Origin: CAZLFQ01 sp044229535
Lineage (GTDB): Bacteria; Pseudomonadota; Alphaproteobacteria; Rickettsiales; Midichloriaceae
Length of the DNA: 64,000 nucleotides
Direction of reading: 5' to 3'
Assembly: GCA_044229535.1 (NCBI GenBank)
Contig: JBGASU010000001.1
Location: 1,240,001-1,304,000 of the forward strand
Below, piece by piece: positions 25,281-34,901 of this stretch (position 1 is the first letter of the stretch; each line of letters opens with the position of its first letter). The notes beneath the pieces were generated by a model. The model saw only the letters and a program-made list of their open reading frames with translations. It did no database searches and was not told the origin of the DNA. A program made the position numbers and the translations under genes.

Positions 25281-25662
25281 AACGCCTTTAGCAAAAGTTA
25301 AACATTTGGGTTCAGCCAAATCTGGTACGCATCATTTTGTTCATCAACGAGTGACGGCATTATTTATGATACCACTTCTAATGTGGTTTGTTATCTCGTC
25401 TATCACATTTGTTGTTATGCCAAAAGATCTGGTTCCAGATTTTGTAATGTCTCCAATCAATATAGTTGCTTCTGTACTGTTTGTAGGGAACTTTTTATAT
25501 CATGGCGCTCTTGGCATGAGAGTTATAATAGAGGATTATATCCACTGCAAATGGATGCAGAATGCATTATTAATCGGTTTAAATTTATTTTGTATAGTGA
25601 CTTTTGTTGCTGGGGTTATATCTCTTCTTAGTATTCATTTTACTTTTAGATTCTTGTGGTAG
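25270..25662 (+). CDS. sdhD: Succinate dehydrogenase membrane anchor subunit
   Basis: The 130-residue protein starts MSIRTPLAKVKHLGSAKSGT and continues with HHFVHQRVTALFMIPL, the alphaproteobacterial SdhD pattern, and has three membrane segments. YHGALGMRVIIEDYIH holds the second heme/quinone-side motif. The gene is translationally linked to sdhC (11-base overlap) and to sdhA (the sdhD stop lies in the sdhA ribosome binding region). Confidence 0.92.
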   Translation: MSIRTPLAKVKHLGSAKSGTHHFVHQRVTALFMIPLLMWFVISSITFVVMPKDLVPDFVMSPINIVASVLFVGNFLYHGALGMRVIIEDYIHCKWMQNALLIGLNLFCIVTFVAGVISLLSIHFTFRFLW

Positions 25663-25667
25663 GAAAT

Positions 25668-27455
25668 ATGAGCGCGTATGAAATTATAGATCACGAATAT
25701 GATATTGTAGTAGTTGGTGCTGGTGGAGCAGGTTTACGAGCAACTCTAGGCATGGCTGAAAAAGGTTTAAGAACAGCATGCATCACAAAAGTTTTCCCAA
25801 CACGTAGCCATACAGTTGCTGCGCAAGGTGGTATAAGTGCGGCACTTGGCAACATGGGCGAAGACGACTGGCGTTGGCATATGTTTGACACAGTAAAGGG
25901 CTCAGATTGGTTGGGTGATCAAGATGCAATTCAGTACATGTGTCAAAATGCCCCACAAGCGATTATTGAATTGGAACACTATGGAGTTCCATTCTCGCGC
26001 ACAAAAGAAGGTAAAATTTATCAGCGCCCATTTGGCGGTATGACCACACAATTTGGTGAGGGTAAAGCTGCGCAAAGAACATGCGCTGCAGCAGATAGAA
26101 CTGGGCACGCAATTTTACATACTCTCTATCAACAGTCATTAAAATTCGATGCAGAATTTTTCATTGAGTATTTCTCGCTTGATTTAATCATGGATGAAAA
26201 CGGAGTGTGCCGCGGCGTTACTGCTTACAATTTACAAGATGGAACATTGCACCGCTTTAAAGCGCATATGGTAGTTCTTGCAACAGGCGGATACGGTAGA
26301 GCATACTTCTCTGCGACATCAGCGCACACCTGTACTGGTGATGGTAATGGCATGGTGCTGCGTGCGGGTCTACCTTTGCAAGATATGGAATTCGTGCAAT
26401 TCCATCCAACAGGAATTTATGGTTCAGGTTGTTTAATTACTGAAGGTGCAAGAGGTGAGGGTGGTTATCTCATAAACTCAAATGGTGAGCGTTTCATGGA
26501 ACGTTATGCACCAAGTGCTAAAGACTTAGCATCGCGCGATGTCGTGAGTCGTTCGATGATTATGGAAATTAGAGAAGGTAGAGGTTGTGGGCCAAATAAA
26601 GACCATATTCATTTAGTACTTTCACATCTAGATCCAAAAGTTCTGCATGAAAGACTTCCAGGAATTTCTGAGAGTGCAAAAATATTTGCAGGTGTTGATG
26701 TAACAAAACAGCCTATCCCTGTCATTCCAACAGTGCACTATAACATGGGTGGTATACCTACAAACATGCATGGTGAAGTAATGAATAAAAAAGGCAAGGA
26801 TCTGAAAGTAGTAGAAGGTTTGATGGCAATTGGTGAGGCAGCTTGTGTGTCAGTGCATGGCGCAAACAGACTTGGTTCAAACTCACTTCTCGATTTGATT
26901 GTGTTTGGTAGAGCTGCTGCGATTCGTGCTGCAGAGGTTTTAAAACCTAATACTCCTCATAAGTCTCTAAGCAAAGAAGTTGCTAATGCTGGTATTGATA
27001 GGTTTGATAAAATTAGAAATTCAAAAGGTAAATCTTCAACTGCAAAAATCCGAAAAGAGATGCAAGCAGTAATGCAGGGTCATGCCAATGTTTTTAGAAC
27101 AGAAGAGATTATGGCTGAAGGTGTGAAGAAAATCGAAAAAGTTTACGACTCATATAAAGAGATTTCAATTGCAGACAGAGGTATGGTTTGGAACAGTGAT
27201 CTTGTTGAGGCTCTTGAACTAGATAACCTAAGAGGTCAGGCATTAGTAACTTTGATTTCTGCAGTGAATCGCAAAGAAAGCCGTGGTGCGCATGCAAGAG
27301 AAGATTTCAAGGATCGAGATGACAAAAATTGGATGAAGCATACTCTTTCTTGGGTGGACGAAAAAGGAAAAGTGAAGTTGGATTATCGTCCTGTAGTGCA
27401 AACTTCTTTGACTGATGAAGTGCAAGCATTCCCTCCTAAAAAAAGAGTGTATTAA
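25668..27455 (+). CDS. sdhA: Succinate dehydrogenase flavoprotein subunit
   Basis: The ATG at 25668 has AGGA 4 bases upstream and gives 595 residues, a normal length. Visible features are the FAD-binding VVVGAGGAGLRA, the flavinylation site SHTVAAQGGISAALGN (covalent His), the substrate loop HPTGIYGSGCLITEGARGEGG, HYNMGGIPTN, and the ANRLGSNSLLDLIVFGR active-site region. It oxidises succinate to fumarate in the TCA cycle. sdhB does not follow; an unrelated gene does. Confidence 0.95.
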   Translation: MSAYEIIDHEYDIVVVGAGGAGLRATLGMAEKGLRTACITKVFPTRSHTVAAQGGISAALGNMGEDDWRWHMFDTVKGSDWLGDQDAIQYMCQNAPQAIIELEHYGVPFSRTKEGKIYQRPFGGMTTQFGEGKAAQRTCAAADRTGHAILHTLYQQSLKFDAEFFIEYFSLDLIMDENGVCRGVTAYNLQDGTLHRFKAHMVVLATGGYGRAYFSATSAHTCTGDGNGMVLRAGLPLQDMEFVQFHPTGIYGSGCLITEGARGEGGYLINSNGERFMERYAPSAKDLASRDVVSRSMIMEIREGRGCGPNKDHIHLVLSHLDPKVLHERLPGISESAKIFAGVDVTKQPIPVIPTVHYNMGGIPTNMHGEVMNKKGKDLKVVEGLMAIGEAACVSVHGANRLGSNSLLDLIVFGRAAAIRAAEVLKPNTPHKSLSKEVANAGIDRFDKIRNSKGKSSTAKIRKEMQAVMQGHANVFRTEEIMAEGVKKIEKVYDSYKEISIADRGMVWNSDLVEALELDNLRGQALVTLISAVNRKESRGAHAREDFKDRDDKNWMKHTLSWVDEKGKVKLDYRPVVQTSLTDEVQAFPPKKRVY

Positions 27456-27517
27456 TTAATAAGTTGCAAAGTTTTTCTCATCGACCCAGACTTTAAAATG
27501 AAAACTGGGAGATGTTT

Positions 27518-28309
27518 ATGGGTGGGAAAGCATATACGCAAGATCAAAAGCTAGAATTAGGTAGATATGAATATACCAAAAAGCTTTTAGAAGCTTTGAA
27601 TGAATTTAGAGAAGCTTTGCACAAAAATGACCGATTAAAAAGACTAGAATTTCAAGGACAAATAACATCTATACTTGCTGAAAACGATGCAGCTAAATTT
27701 TTAGATTTAGAGTATGGTCCGATGCAAGAAGGCTTAAAACTGTATTTTGAAAATATGGTTGAAGACAGAGACGCGTATTTATCATTTGTAAAAGTTTTAC
27801 AGAAAATATCGGTTGAATATATAATTGCGGACTTTAAAGATTTATCACTTGAGCACAGAAAATCGCTCTTATTGTTCCAATACATAGTTGATAAAAATTT
27901 CGGTGCAATTAAAGAATGTGCCTTAAACCCTATGAGAGAATGGCATAAAGAGCTTCTAGAAATAATGACTGGTGGTAAAATTCTATATGATGGCTATCGC
28001 GAATTACCTGCTGAAGTAAAAGAAATTCTGTTCCCAGAAAAAAGGTTGGTGGCAAATCACTTTTTTGATTTTTCTTCACATCTTTTTGCTGAGGTAGCGG
28101 ATAGTTATAATAAACAGAATAAAGCTAATCAAGTATTAAGATCAGTTGGTACAGGAGGATTAGATGATGTTGGAAGTGTATCTAGCTCAACTGCTGCAGA
28201 GTCTTATTCATCACCACGTTCAACTTTGGTTACCACTGCCAAACAAGTAGCTGGCTATCTATTCCACAAGGCCACTGCAAGTAAAGGCAGTTCAATTCAG
28301 GGTTTGTAA
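27518..28309 (+). CDS. Hypothetical helical protein
   Basis: A GGGAG (27507-27511) sits 6 bases before the ATG at 27518 but directly against the one at 27512, so 27518 is the better start (263 residues, MGGKAYTQDQ). The protein looks largely helical up to about residue 200 and ends in a Ser/Thr-rich tail (SVSSSTAAESYSSPRSTL). I recognise no domain. It is soluble, has no signal peptide, and lies between sdhA and the convergent murA (3-base gap). An effector role would be a guess. Confidence 0.55.
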   Translation: MGGKAYTQDQKLELGRYEYTKKLLEALNEFREALHKNDRLKRLEFQGQITSILAENDAAKFLDLEYGPMQEGLKLYFENMVEDRDAYLSFVKVLQKISVEYIIADFKDLSLEHRKSLLLFQYIVDKNFGAIKECALNPMREWHKELLEIMTGGKILYDGYRELPAEVKEILFPEKRLVANHFFDFSSHLFAEVADSYNKQNKANQVLRSVGTGGLDDVGSVSSSTAAESYSSPRSTLVTTAKQVAGYLFHKATASKGSSIQGL

Positions 28310-28312
28310 GGT

Positions 28313-29599
28313 TTAAGCCAGCCTTTCAATGTTAGCGCCACACGCACGGAGCTTTTGTTCAATGTGTTCATAGCCCCTATCAAGATGATAAACACGATTC
28401 ACAATACTTTCTCCTTTGGCAGCAAGTGCTGCTAATACTAAAGAAACCGATGCTCTTAAATCAGTTGCCATAACAGGTGCGCCTGTAAGTTCACCTACCC
28501 CATTTATAACAGCGGTATTGTCATTGATTGCAATTCTTGCTCCCATTCTTGAAAGCTCTGGGACGTGCATAAAACGATTTTCAAAAATAGTTTCAGTAAT
28601 GTGAGAAGTGCCGTTGGCTAACGTCAATAAAGACATCATCTGAGCTTGCATATCTGTTGGGAAGCTAGGATAAGGTGCCGTTGTTATTGAAATTGGAGAG
28701 AAATTTCTGCTTTTGTTCTCAACCTGAATATAATTTTCTCCTTTAGTGATAACAGACCCACACGCCTTAATATTATCAAGTACTGCGTCAAGCGTATCAG
28801 GGTTCACATTAGTGAGTTTAATATCACCCCCAGTAATTGCTGCAGCTACTGCAAATGTGCCTGCCTCTATTCTATCTGCAACTAACTCATGTTTTGTAGC
28901 ATGTAGTTTTTGCACGCCTTCAATAGTAATTATACTGGTTCCGGCTCCAGAAATTTTTGCACCCATGCTATTTAAAAATTTAGCGAGATCCACAATCTCA
29001 GGTTCAAGTGCGGCGTTATGAATTATAGTAGTGCCTTTCGCAAGAACTGCTGCGCACATTGTGTTTTCTGTTGCACCGACTGATACTATTTTAAACTCAA
29101 TCTCAGCTCCTTTTAAACCTTCTGGGGTATTTGCAATTATGTATCCGCCTTCAATTTTGAGGTCAGCACCCATTTTTTCTAGAGCCATGAGATGTAAGTC
29201 AACTGGTCTTGTTCCTATTGCACATCCGCCTGGTAAAGAAACCTTCGCTTGGCCAAATCTTGTGAGTAATGGCCCTAATACTAAAACTGAAGCGCGCATC
29301 TTACGAACAAGATCATAATCTGCTGTAAAGTTGTTTATATTGCTAGCATCTAGTAATATTGTATGGTTTTTACTTCCTGTACTTAAGTCAAATTCGCCAG
29401 AAAATTCTACTTTAACTCCGTGCTCTCTAAGTAAAGCAGTCATAGATGCGATGTCATGCAAGTCGGGGATGTTTGAAATTTCAACAGTTTCTGGACACAG
29501 TATTGAAGCTGCTAAAATCGGCAAGGCTGCATTTTTTGCGCCACTTATCGCAATTGTTCCAACTAAGGGCTTACCACCAATAACTTTAATCTTATCCAC
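28313..29599 (-). CDS. murA: UDP-N-acetylglucosamine 1-carboxyvinyltransferase
   Basis: MurA catalyses the first committed step of peptidoglycan synthesis, joining enolpyruvate from PEP to UDP-GlcNAc. The 428-residue protein has the N-terminal GAKNAALPILAASIL (substrate Lys), LPGGCAIGTRPVDLHL with the catalytic, fosfomycin-sensitive Cys, and SFPTDMQAQMMSLLTLANG. The presence of murA, with dadA nearby, suggests the organism still makes cell wall. It follows the terminase gene on the same strand after 66 bases. Confidence 0.95.
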   Translation of the reverse strand: MDKIKVIGGKPLVGTIAISGAKNAALPILAASILCPETVEISNIPDLHDIASMTALLREHGVKVEFSGEFDLSTGSKNHTILLDASNINNFTADYDLVRKMRASVLVLGPLLTRFGQAKVSLPGGCAIGTRPVDLHLMALEKMGADLKIEGGYIIANTPEGLKGAEIEFKIVSVGATENTMCAAVLAKGTTIIHNAALEPEIVDLAKFLNSMGAKISGAGTSIITIEGVQKLHATKHELVADRIEAGTFAVAAAITGGDIKLTNVNPDTLDAVLDNIKACGSVITKGENYIQVENKSRNFSPISITTAPYPSFPTDMQAQMMSLLTLANGTSHITETIFENRFMHVPELSRMGARIAINDNTAVINGVGELTGAPVMATDLRASVSLVLAALAAKGESIVNRVYHLDRGYEHIEQKLRACGANIERLA

Positions 29600-29665
29600 T
29601 TTTTTACACTATATTTCTTTAATGAATACTTTTTATCAGTATGGGCTTAAAAAGCAAGTGAAACC

Positions 29666-31078
29666 TCATAAGAAACGGATATTAGCTTGATTTCTTTTGC
29701 TATCTTTGGTCCATTTTAAGAATTGGGTCATAGAATCGATTTGATCATCATGCTTAACATTTGGAAAAGCAAGGAGTTCTGACTCAAACTCAGCCAACCA
29801 TGGTGCATTTTCTGGCAATACAACCTTGCCAGATTCAAAAAGACTTAATATTGAAATAAAACGAGTTTCTTTGTCTTTAAGGGGTTGTATAGGTATTATT
29901 GGAATTAACGAGTGTTCATCAAGTTCTTGGATCAAAGACTGGCCAGAAGCTTTATCTTCTACTAAGACTGTATCGGAATTGTAGTCTTCCCATAATTTTA
30001 ACGCCATTCTTTTCAGTTCTGTGAACTTCATTTTGTCTTTAAACACATCTATAAGATAAAAGTTGTTGTTAATTTTATACCAAGTAGTGCAGACACTATA
30101 GTCGCTTTGCGCCTTTACTTTTACCGCACAATCCCAGCTTTGAATGCAGCTGTCGAATTTAGCTGGGATTTTATCGTATCTCTTTATCCATTTTGGTCTT
30201 ATTAGGCTATCTTCACATTCTTTTGGTTCTTGCATATACTGAGCATTGAATGCAGAGGATCCAAGCTCTAATTTTGCCGTTTCAATTTCTAGTTTGTTTT
30301 CACGAGATGCGTGTAAGAAATCTCCTTTTTTAAAAAAGAAAGTTTTGTCATTAATTTCATATTTAATATCGGTCTTTGATTGAATTGGTATTTTTAGATG
30401 ATTCCAAATTTTCTTTTCTATTAGGTGTCCTGATAAATCATCTGCATTTAGGCGTTGCATCACAAGTACTATTGCGCCTTTCTTTTTGTTATTCAATCTA
30501 GTGCATAATGTGTGATCATACCATTCTATCGCCCTGCGTCTTTCAATTTTACTATTGGCTTGTATTGGAGTATGAGGGTCGTCGACGATAATTATATCCG
30601 CTCCTTCCCCTGTTAGTGTACCCATTATGGATGTCGCGAATCTGAAGCCATGTTTTGTAGTGAGAAACTTATGCTTTAAATTAGATCCTTTCATTAGGCT
30701 GACGCTTGGGAATATTTGTTTATACCAATCGGAGTTAATTATTGTTCTGCAGTCTACAGAATGCTTTAGGCTAAGATTTTGTGAGTAGCTAGCTACAATA
30801 ATTTTTTTACTAGGATCATTACCTAATATCCATGCTGGCCATGCAACGCTTATTAGAGTGGATTTTAATGAGCGAGGAGGAATGTTTATAATCAGCCGTT
30901 TAGTTTTGGATTTTTCGATAGATTTAAGATGTTCAATAATTAAATCTAAGTGCCAGTTATCTTCAAATTTTTGCTTGGGGTTTAATGTTTGAAAAGTTTT
31001 AATTAAAAAACTTTTAAAGCAATTAGGTAGTAAATTTAGAGCTATCTCTGAAGAAATTGAATCGATGTGTTGAGTCAT
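29666..31078 (-). CDS. Phage terminase large subunit (orphan)
   Basis: The 470-residue protein has a packaging ATPase domain: RLIINIPPRSLKSTLISVAWPAWIL (an R/K-rich Walker A of the terminase type), DIIIVDDPHTP (Walker B) and a VLVMQRLNADDLSGHL coupling motif. An RNase H-like nuclease domain follows, with SWDCAVKVKAQSDYS, VLVEDKASGQSLIQEL and the final KHDDQIDSMTQFLKW holding acidic residues. Terminases pump DNA into capsids. No capsid, portal or tail genes lie nearby, so it is a phage or gene-transfer-agent remnant, or the rest of the set is elsewhere in the genome. The frame is intact. Confidence 0.85.
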   Translation of the reverse strand: MTQHIDSISSEIALNLLPNCFKSFLIKTFQTLNPKQKFEDNWHLDLIIEHLKSIEKSKTKRLIINIPPRSLKSTLISVAWPAWILGNDPSKKIIVASYSQNLSLKHSVDCRTIINSDWYKQIFPSVSLMKGSNLKHKFLTTKHGFRFATSIMGTLTGEGADIIIVDDPHTPIQANSKIERRRAIEWYDHTLCTRLNNKKKGAIVLVMQRLNADDLSGHLIEKKIWNHLKIPIQSKTDIKYEINDKTFFFKKGDFLHASRENKLEIETAKLELGSSAFNAQYMQEPKECEDSLIRPKWIKRYDKIPAKFDSCIQSWDCAVKVKAQSDYSVCTTWYKINNNFYLIDVFKDKMKFTELKRMALKLWEDYNSDTVLVEDKASGQSLIQELDEHSLIPIIPIQPLKDKETRFISILSLFESGKVVLPENAPWLAEFESELLAFPNVKHDDQIDSMTQFLKWTKDSKRNQANIRFL

Positions 31079-31135
31079 ATGTATCCCTAAGTTACAATTA
31101 GTATTATAAAGACTTAAAGAAAAGCTCGGAAGTAC

Positions 31136-32788
31136 ATGTCTAAAAAAATTTTACAGCTTAAGAAATTGTATTCTAAATATAAGGTAGATGCCTATTTGAT
31201 ACCATCTACTGATGAGTTTTTAAATGAGTATACTCCATCACATCTTAGAAGATTAGAGTTTATTACGGGGTTTTCTGGATCTTATGGAATCGCTTTAATC
31301 TCCAATTCTAAGAATTACTTAATTACTGATGGTAGATATCTGTTACAAGCTAAAGAAGAAGTTCCAAAAGATTTTAAAATTATAGAAGGTATTGGAAAGA
31401 TAGAGGAGTATACTGGTAACATTGGATATGATCCAATGTTGATTAGCAAAGCAACATTGCTAGCATTAAAAAAGAAGAATTTAAATTTAGTGCCAATTGA
31501 AAAAAACCTTGTTGACCTTGTTTGGCAAGATAAAAGAGTGCTTGAAAGCCGACCAGCATTATTTTTTGATAAAAAATATTCTGGAATGGACTCGTCAGAA
31601 AAAATTAAAAATACCTTAAAGTCACTGAATAAGTCTGCTGATTATTTATTGCTTGCAAATCCAGATTCAATCTGTTGGCTTTTGAATATTAGGGGTCATG
31701 ATGTTCCATTTACACCAGTACTTCTTTCATACCTATTGCTGTCAAAGAAAGGAAAGGTAACTTTGTTTACTGATCCTAGAAAAGTTTCTCATATTAAAGG
31801 AATAGAAGTTAAAGAGATCAGCGAAATTAAAAAGGCATTTAAGAATATTGTAAAAAAGAAACAGAAGATTCAGCTTGATCCCAGTAGAACGCCAGTTTGG
31901 TTCTTGGAGAATGGGGATGAAAAAGTTATAGCAGATAGTGATTCTCTAGCCTTATCTAAAGCTTGCAAAAATGAGATTGAAATTAAAGGGATAAAGGAAG
32001 CTCATTTGCAAGATGGAATTGCGGTGACAAAGTTTATTAATTGGCTGACTAAAAATGTTTCTAAAAATATCGATGAGATTTATGCAGCTGCAAAACTTTT
32101 AGATTTTAGAAGAGAGCGGAGCTTATTTCAGTATCCAAGTTTTGAAACTATTTCTGCCTTTGGAGCAAATGCTGCGGTAGTGCACTATAAACCCAGTTCT
32201 AAGACAAATAAAAAAATCACCAAGAAAGGTTTGTATCTGATCGATTCAGGTGGGCAGTATTTGAATGGCACAACAGATGTCACCCGTACATTATGTTTTG
32301 GCAAGCCAACTGTAGAACAAAAAAGAAACTATACTTTGGTGCTTAAAGGGCACATTGCAATTGCCACAGCTAAATTTCCAGAAGGAACAACTGGCCAGCA
32401 ACTTGATTCCATAGCCCGCCAATTTTTGTGGCAGTATGGCTTAGATTACAAACATGGTACAGGACATGGAGTAGGGCATTTTCTAGCCGTTCATGAAGGG
32501 CCACAAACAATTAGTAAAACTGCTTCTGCAGTTCCTCTCAAAGAGAATATGATTGTATCCAACGAGCCAGGATTTTATAAGGCTGGAGAGTATGGAATTC
32601 GAATTGAGAATTTAGTCAGAGTAGTCAAATCCAAAACCAAAGGTTTTTTTGAATTTGAAACATTAACCCTAGTTCCAATAGCTATAAACTTGATTGATCA
32701 AAATCTGATGACTGCATCTGAAAAGAAATGGGTGGCGAGCTACAATTCCAAGGTTGTTAGATTGCTAAAGAAAGCTAATATTAGTTAG
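31136..32788 (+). CDS. pepP: Xaa-Pro aminopeptidase (aminopeptidase P family)
   Basis: The 550-residue protein has two creatinase-like N-terminal domains and a pita-bread metalloprotease domain. Metal ligands are visible in LIDSGGQYLNGTTDVTRTL (two Asp), GTGHGVGHFLAVHEGP (His), SNEPGFYKAGEYGIRIEN (two Glu). It removes N-terminal residues preceding proline and would help use host peptides. The three-domain length matches the eukaryote-like and alphaproteobacterial XPNPEP1 type rather than the shorter E. coli PepP. Confidence 0.9.
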   Translation: MSKKILQLKKLYSKYKVDAYLIPSTDEFLNEYTPSHLRRLEFITGFSGSYGIALISNSKNYLITDGRYLLQAKEEVPKDFKIIEGIGKIEEYTGNIGYDPMLISKATLLALKKKNLNLVPIEKNLVDLVWQDKRVLESRPALFFDKKYSGMDSSEKIKNTLKSLNKSADYLLLANPDSICWLLNIRGHDVPFTPVLLSYLLLSKKGKVTLFTDPRKVSHIKGIEVKEISEIKKAFKNIVKKKQKIQLDPSRTPVWFLENGDEKVIADSDSLALSKACKNEIEIKGIKEAHLQDGIAVTKFINWLTKNVSKNIDEIYAAAKLLDFRRERSLFQYPSFETISAFGANAAVVHYKPSSKTNKKITKKGLYLIDSGGQYLNGTTDVTRTLCFGKPTVEQKRNYTLVLKGHIAIATAKFPEGTTGQQLDSIARQFLWQYGLDYKHGTGHGVGHFLAVHEGPQTISKTASAVPLKENMIVSNEPGFYKAGEYGIRIENLVRVVKSKTKGFFEFETLTLVPIAINLIDQNLMTASEKKWVASYNSKVVRLLKKANIS

Positions 32789-32848
32789 TTAATTATCTAT
32801 AAAATGTTTCATTTTTATTAAATTTGTAGTTTGTCAAAGTTTTTTGCT

Positions 32849-32877
32849 TGTAACGTGCGTATCTGTAGGTTATAATG
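32849..32877 (+). promoter_or_regulatory. Sigma-70-type promoter
   Basis: TTGTAA (32849-32854) and TATAAT (32872-32877) are separated by 17 bases, an almost ideal vegetative promoter. It lies 26 bases upstream of the ATG at 32904 and directly before a strong ribosome binding site. Confidence 0.7.
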
Positions 32878-32903
32878 ATCGATGTTCAATAAAGGGGGAT
32901 ATA

Positions 32904-33467
32904 ATGACGTATAACTTAAATTACCAACTTAATTCAGACGAAATTAAATTGGCTGCTAACGTAATGACTGGTGATGATCTGCAGTTCATTAACTCGGTTG
33001 ATTCAGAGCATACGCAAATAGAGAGGGGTAACTATGCATTTATTGCAGATATAGTAATTCCCAATTTTCTTGAGTTAGACAAAACAAAGCCAATATATAT
33101 GCCAATGGTAATAGCTGGTCATGATGTTTTGTTATCGCTTCTACCCAAACAAAATGGGGCAATTTCTGCGTACTACAATGATTCGTTTGGCTTCATTGAT
33201 GACGGTGATAGGAAGTACATAGCAAAAACTATAACATGGATGCTGAAAGCTGTTGATGATAGAGTAGAAGATTTGGTTGATTTATCAGTTTTTCAGCAAT
33301 TTGCCAACTGTTGTGGTCTTTCAGTAGTTTCTAATATTATCAATCTACATAACGCTCATAGCATTAATAGAGAGATTGGTACGGAAGTTTTGTATCAAGG
33401 TGAAGATATGGAAAGTTATTACACAAATTTAGGCGAGAGCAGTGTAGCTCCTTTTTTAACAGAGTAA
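32904..33467 (+). CDS. Hypothetical protein with strong expression signals
   Basis: The start at 32904 is chosen because AAAGGGGGA lies 4-12 bases upstream and the -10 box of the promoter at 32849-32877 is upstream of it; an in-frame start at 32844 would lie inside the promoter. The 187-residue product is acidic, without a signal peptide or membrane segment, and matches no family I recognise. It stands alone between pepP and the convergent lspA. The near-consensus promoter and ribosome binding site suggest abundant expression. Confidence 0.6.
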   Translation: MTYNLNYQLNSDEIKLAANVMTGDDLQFINSVDSEHTQIERGNYAFIADIVIPNFLELDKTKPIYMPMVIAGHDVLLSLLPKQNGAISAYYNDSFGFIDDGDRKYIAKTITWMLKAVDDRVEDLVDLSVFQQFANCCGLSVVSNIINLHNAHSINREIGTEVLYQGEDMESYYTNLGESSVAPFLTE

Positions 33468-33472
33468 GTTGG

Positions 33473-33955
33473 TTACCTAGAAGGTGCTCTGGGTTCACTA
33501 AAGAATAATAGGAGAAACACGCCAATACAAATTGCAGCATCGGCAATGTTAAATGCTGGATAATGCCATAATCCTATATGGAAGTCTAGGAAATCGACCA
33601 CAGCACCATATTGTAAGCGATTGATTAAATTGCCGACTGCTCCTCCGATTATAAGTGATATTGCAGACACTGTTAAAATGTTTTTTGCAAACCAGAGCCA
33701 GCAGAGCATAGCAAACATAATAGCGCAAGTGAGAGTAATGAATAACCATTGACTATACTGGGCTTCATTAAACATTCCAAAGCTGATGCCTTTATTATAG
33801 ACCAGTATGATATTGAAAAAAGAAGTAACTTCTATTGTGTTGCGATCGTATGCACTCATTATATCTATCATTCTTTCTTTAGAATATAAGTCTAAAACTG
33901 CAGTGAGCGTTCCGATTATAAGTAATATAGCAATGTGAATGAGTTTGTTTTTCAT
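33473..33955 (-). CDS. lspA: Lipoprotein signal peptidase
   Basis: The 160-residue protein has four membrane segments. GGAVGNLINRLQYGAVVDFLDF and PAFNIADAAICIGV carry the two catalytic Asp residues of signal peptidase II, which removes the signal peptide of prolipoproteins at the inner membrane. Its clients here would include BamB, LptM and the BON lipoprotein. The start overlaps the holB stop by 4 bases. Confidence 0.95.
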   Translation of the reverse strand: MKNKLIHIAILLIIGTLTAVLDLYSKERMIDIMSAYDRNTIEVTSFFNIILVYNKGISFGMFNEAQYSQWLFITLTCAIMFAMLCWLWFAKNILTVSAISLIIGGAVGNLINRLQYGAVVDFLDFHIGLWHYPAFNIADAAICIGVFLLLFFSEPRAPSR

Positions 33956-34899
33956 GATAAAATTGATGTTATAACGTGTCCTTTATCTAAATAAAAACTT
34001 GTGCTGTCAGCAAGAGTTTTCCTTATCATGGCTATCTTATTTAGGTAGGCTTCTACTGACGTAATATCAGTAATTGCATTGTTTTTTAGTTGGTCTGAGA
34101 AGAATTTTTCAATAACAAAGGAGATAATTTCCCAATTATCATCAAGGCCTGCAAGAGTAGCTAGTTCCAAAATTTCTTTTTTAGAGCGATTTGAATTGCT
34201 AACTATTTCATAAGTCTTTCGGTATAAATCCATTTTTTCGCTTTCTAGAAAAATAGATGAGATGCCAACGGATCCAGAGCTAAGATCGTACAAATCTGCA
34301 ATATCAAAATTATTTAAGTGGGGCTTTTGAATTCTTAATATTTGTCCAAATAATTCTACTGATAAAGGTTTTACTTTGGTTAGCCTGCAGCGAGAGCGAA
34401 TTGTTGGTAGAATTTGCCCTAATTTATGACAAATTAAAAGGAATATGACATTTGCAGACGGTTCTTCTAAGAGTTTCAATAGGGCGTTCGCAGCATTATT
34501 ATTCATGGCATCGATACTATCTATTATTACCACTCTGTATTTTGATTCTACAGCGGTGAGGCTTAAAAATTTACCAATTTCTCTTGTGTCTTCAACTTTG
34601 ATAGTTGGCTTTTTATTTTCTTCGTCAGCTTCTAAAACAAGTAGATCTGGATGGCTCAAATTTTCTATTTTTCTTGCTGTTGTATCATTGTTATCGAAGC
34701 TCAATTTAGTTATGCCTTTTGGCGGGTTGTTTAATAAAAACTTTGCAATGGTGTATGCAAAAGTTGCTTTGCCAATTCCTTTATTCCCAGTAATTAACCA
34801 AGCATGATGCATTCTAGATGAGTTAAATGACTCTAGGAACTCAGATGTTTCAGTATCAAAGCCTAATACATGATTTGAATTTCTAGGATGTTCGAACAT
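33952..34899 (-). CDS. holB: DNA polymerase III subunit delta'
   Basis: The 315-residue AAA+ clamp-loader subunit has SRMHHAWLITGNKGIGKATFAYTIA (P-loop region), RVVIIDSIDAMNNNAANALLKLLEEP and TIRSRCRLTKVKPL with the SRC motif. Delta' is the stator of the clamp loader that places the beta clamp on DNA. The gene lies between bamB (2-base gap) and lspA (4-base overlap) in one operon. Confidence 0.9.
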   Translation of the reverse strand: MFEHPRNSNHVLGFDTETSEFLESFNSSRMHHAWLITGNKGIGKATFAYTIAKFLLNNPPKGITKLSFDNNDTTARKIENLSHPDLLVLEADEENKKPTIKVEDTREIGKFLSLTAVESKYRVVIIDSIDAMNNNAANALLKLLEEPSANVIFLLICHKLGQILPTIRSRCRLTKVKPLSVELFGQILRIQKPHLNNFDIADLYDLSSGSVGISSIFLESEKMDLYRKTYEIVSNSNRSKKEILELATLAGLDDNWEIISFVIEKFFSDQLKNNAITDITSVEAYLNKIAMIRKTLADSTSFYLDKGHVITSILS

Positions 34900-34901
34900 A
34901 A

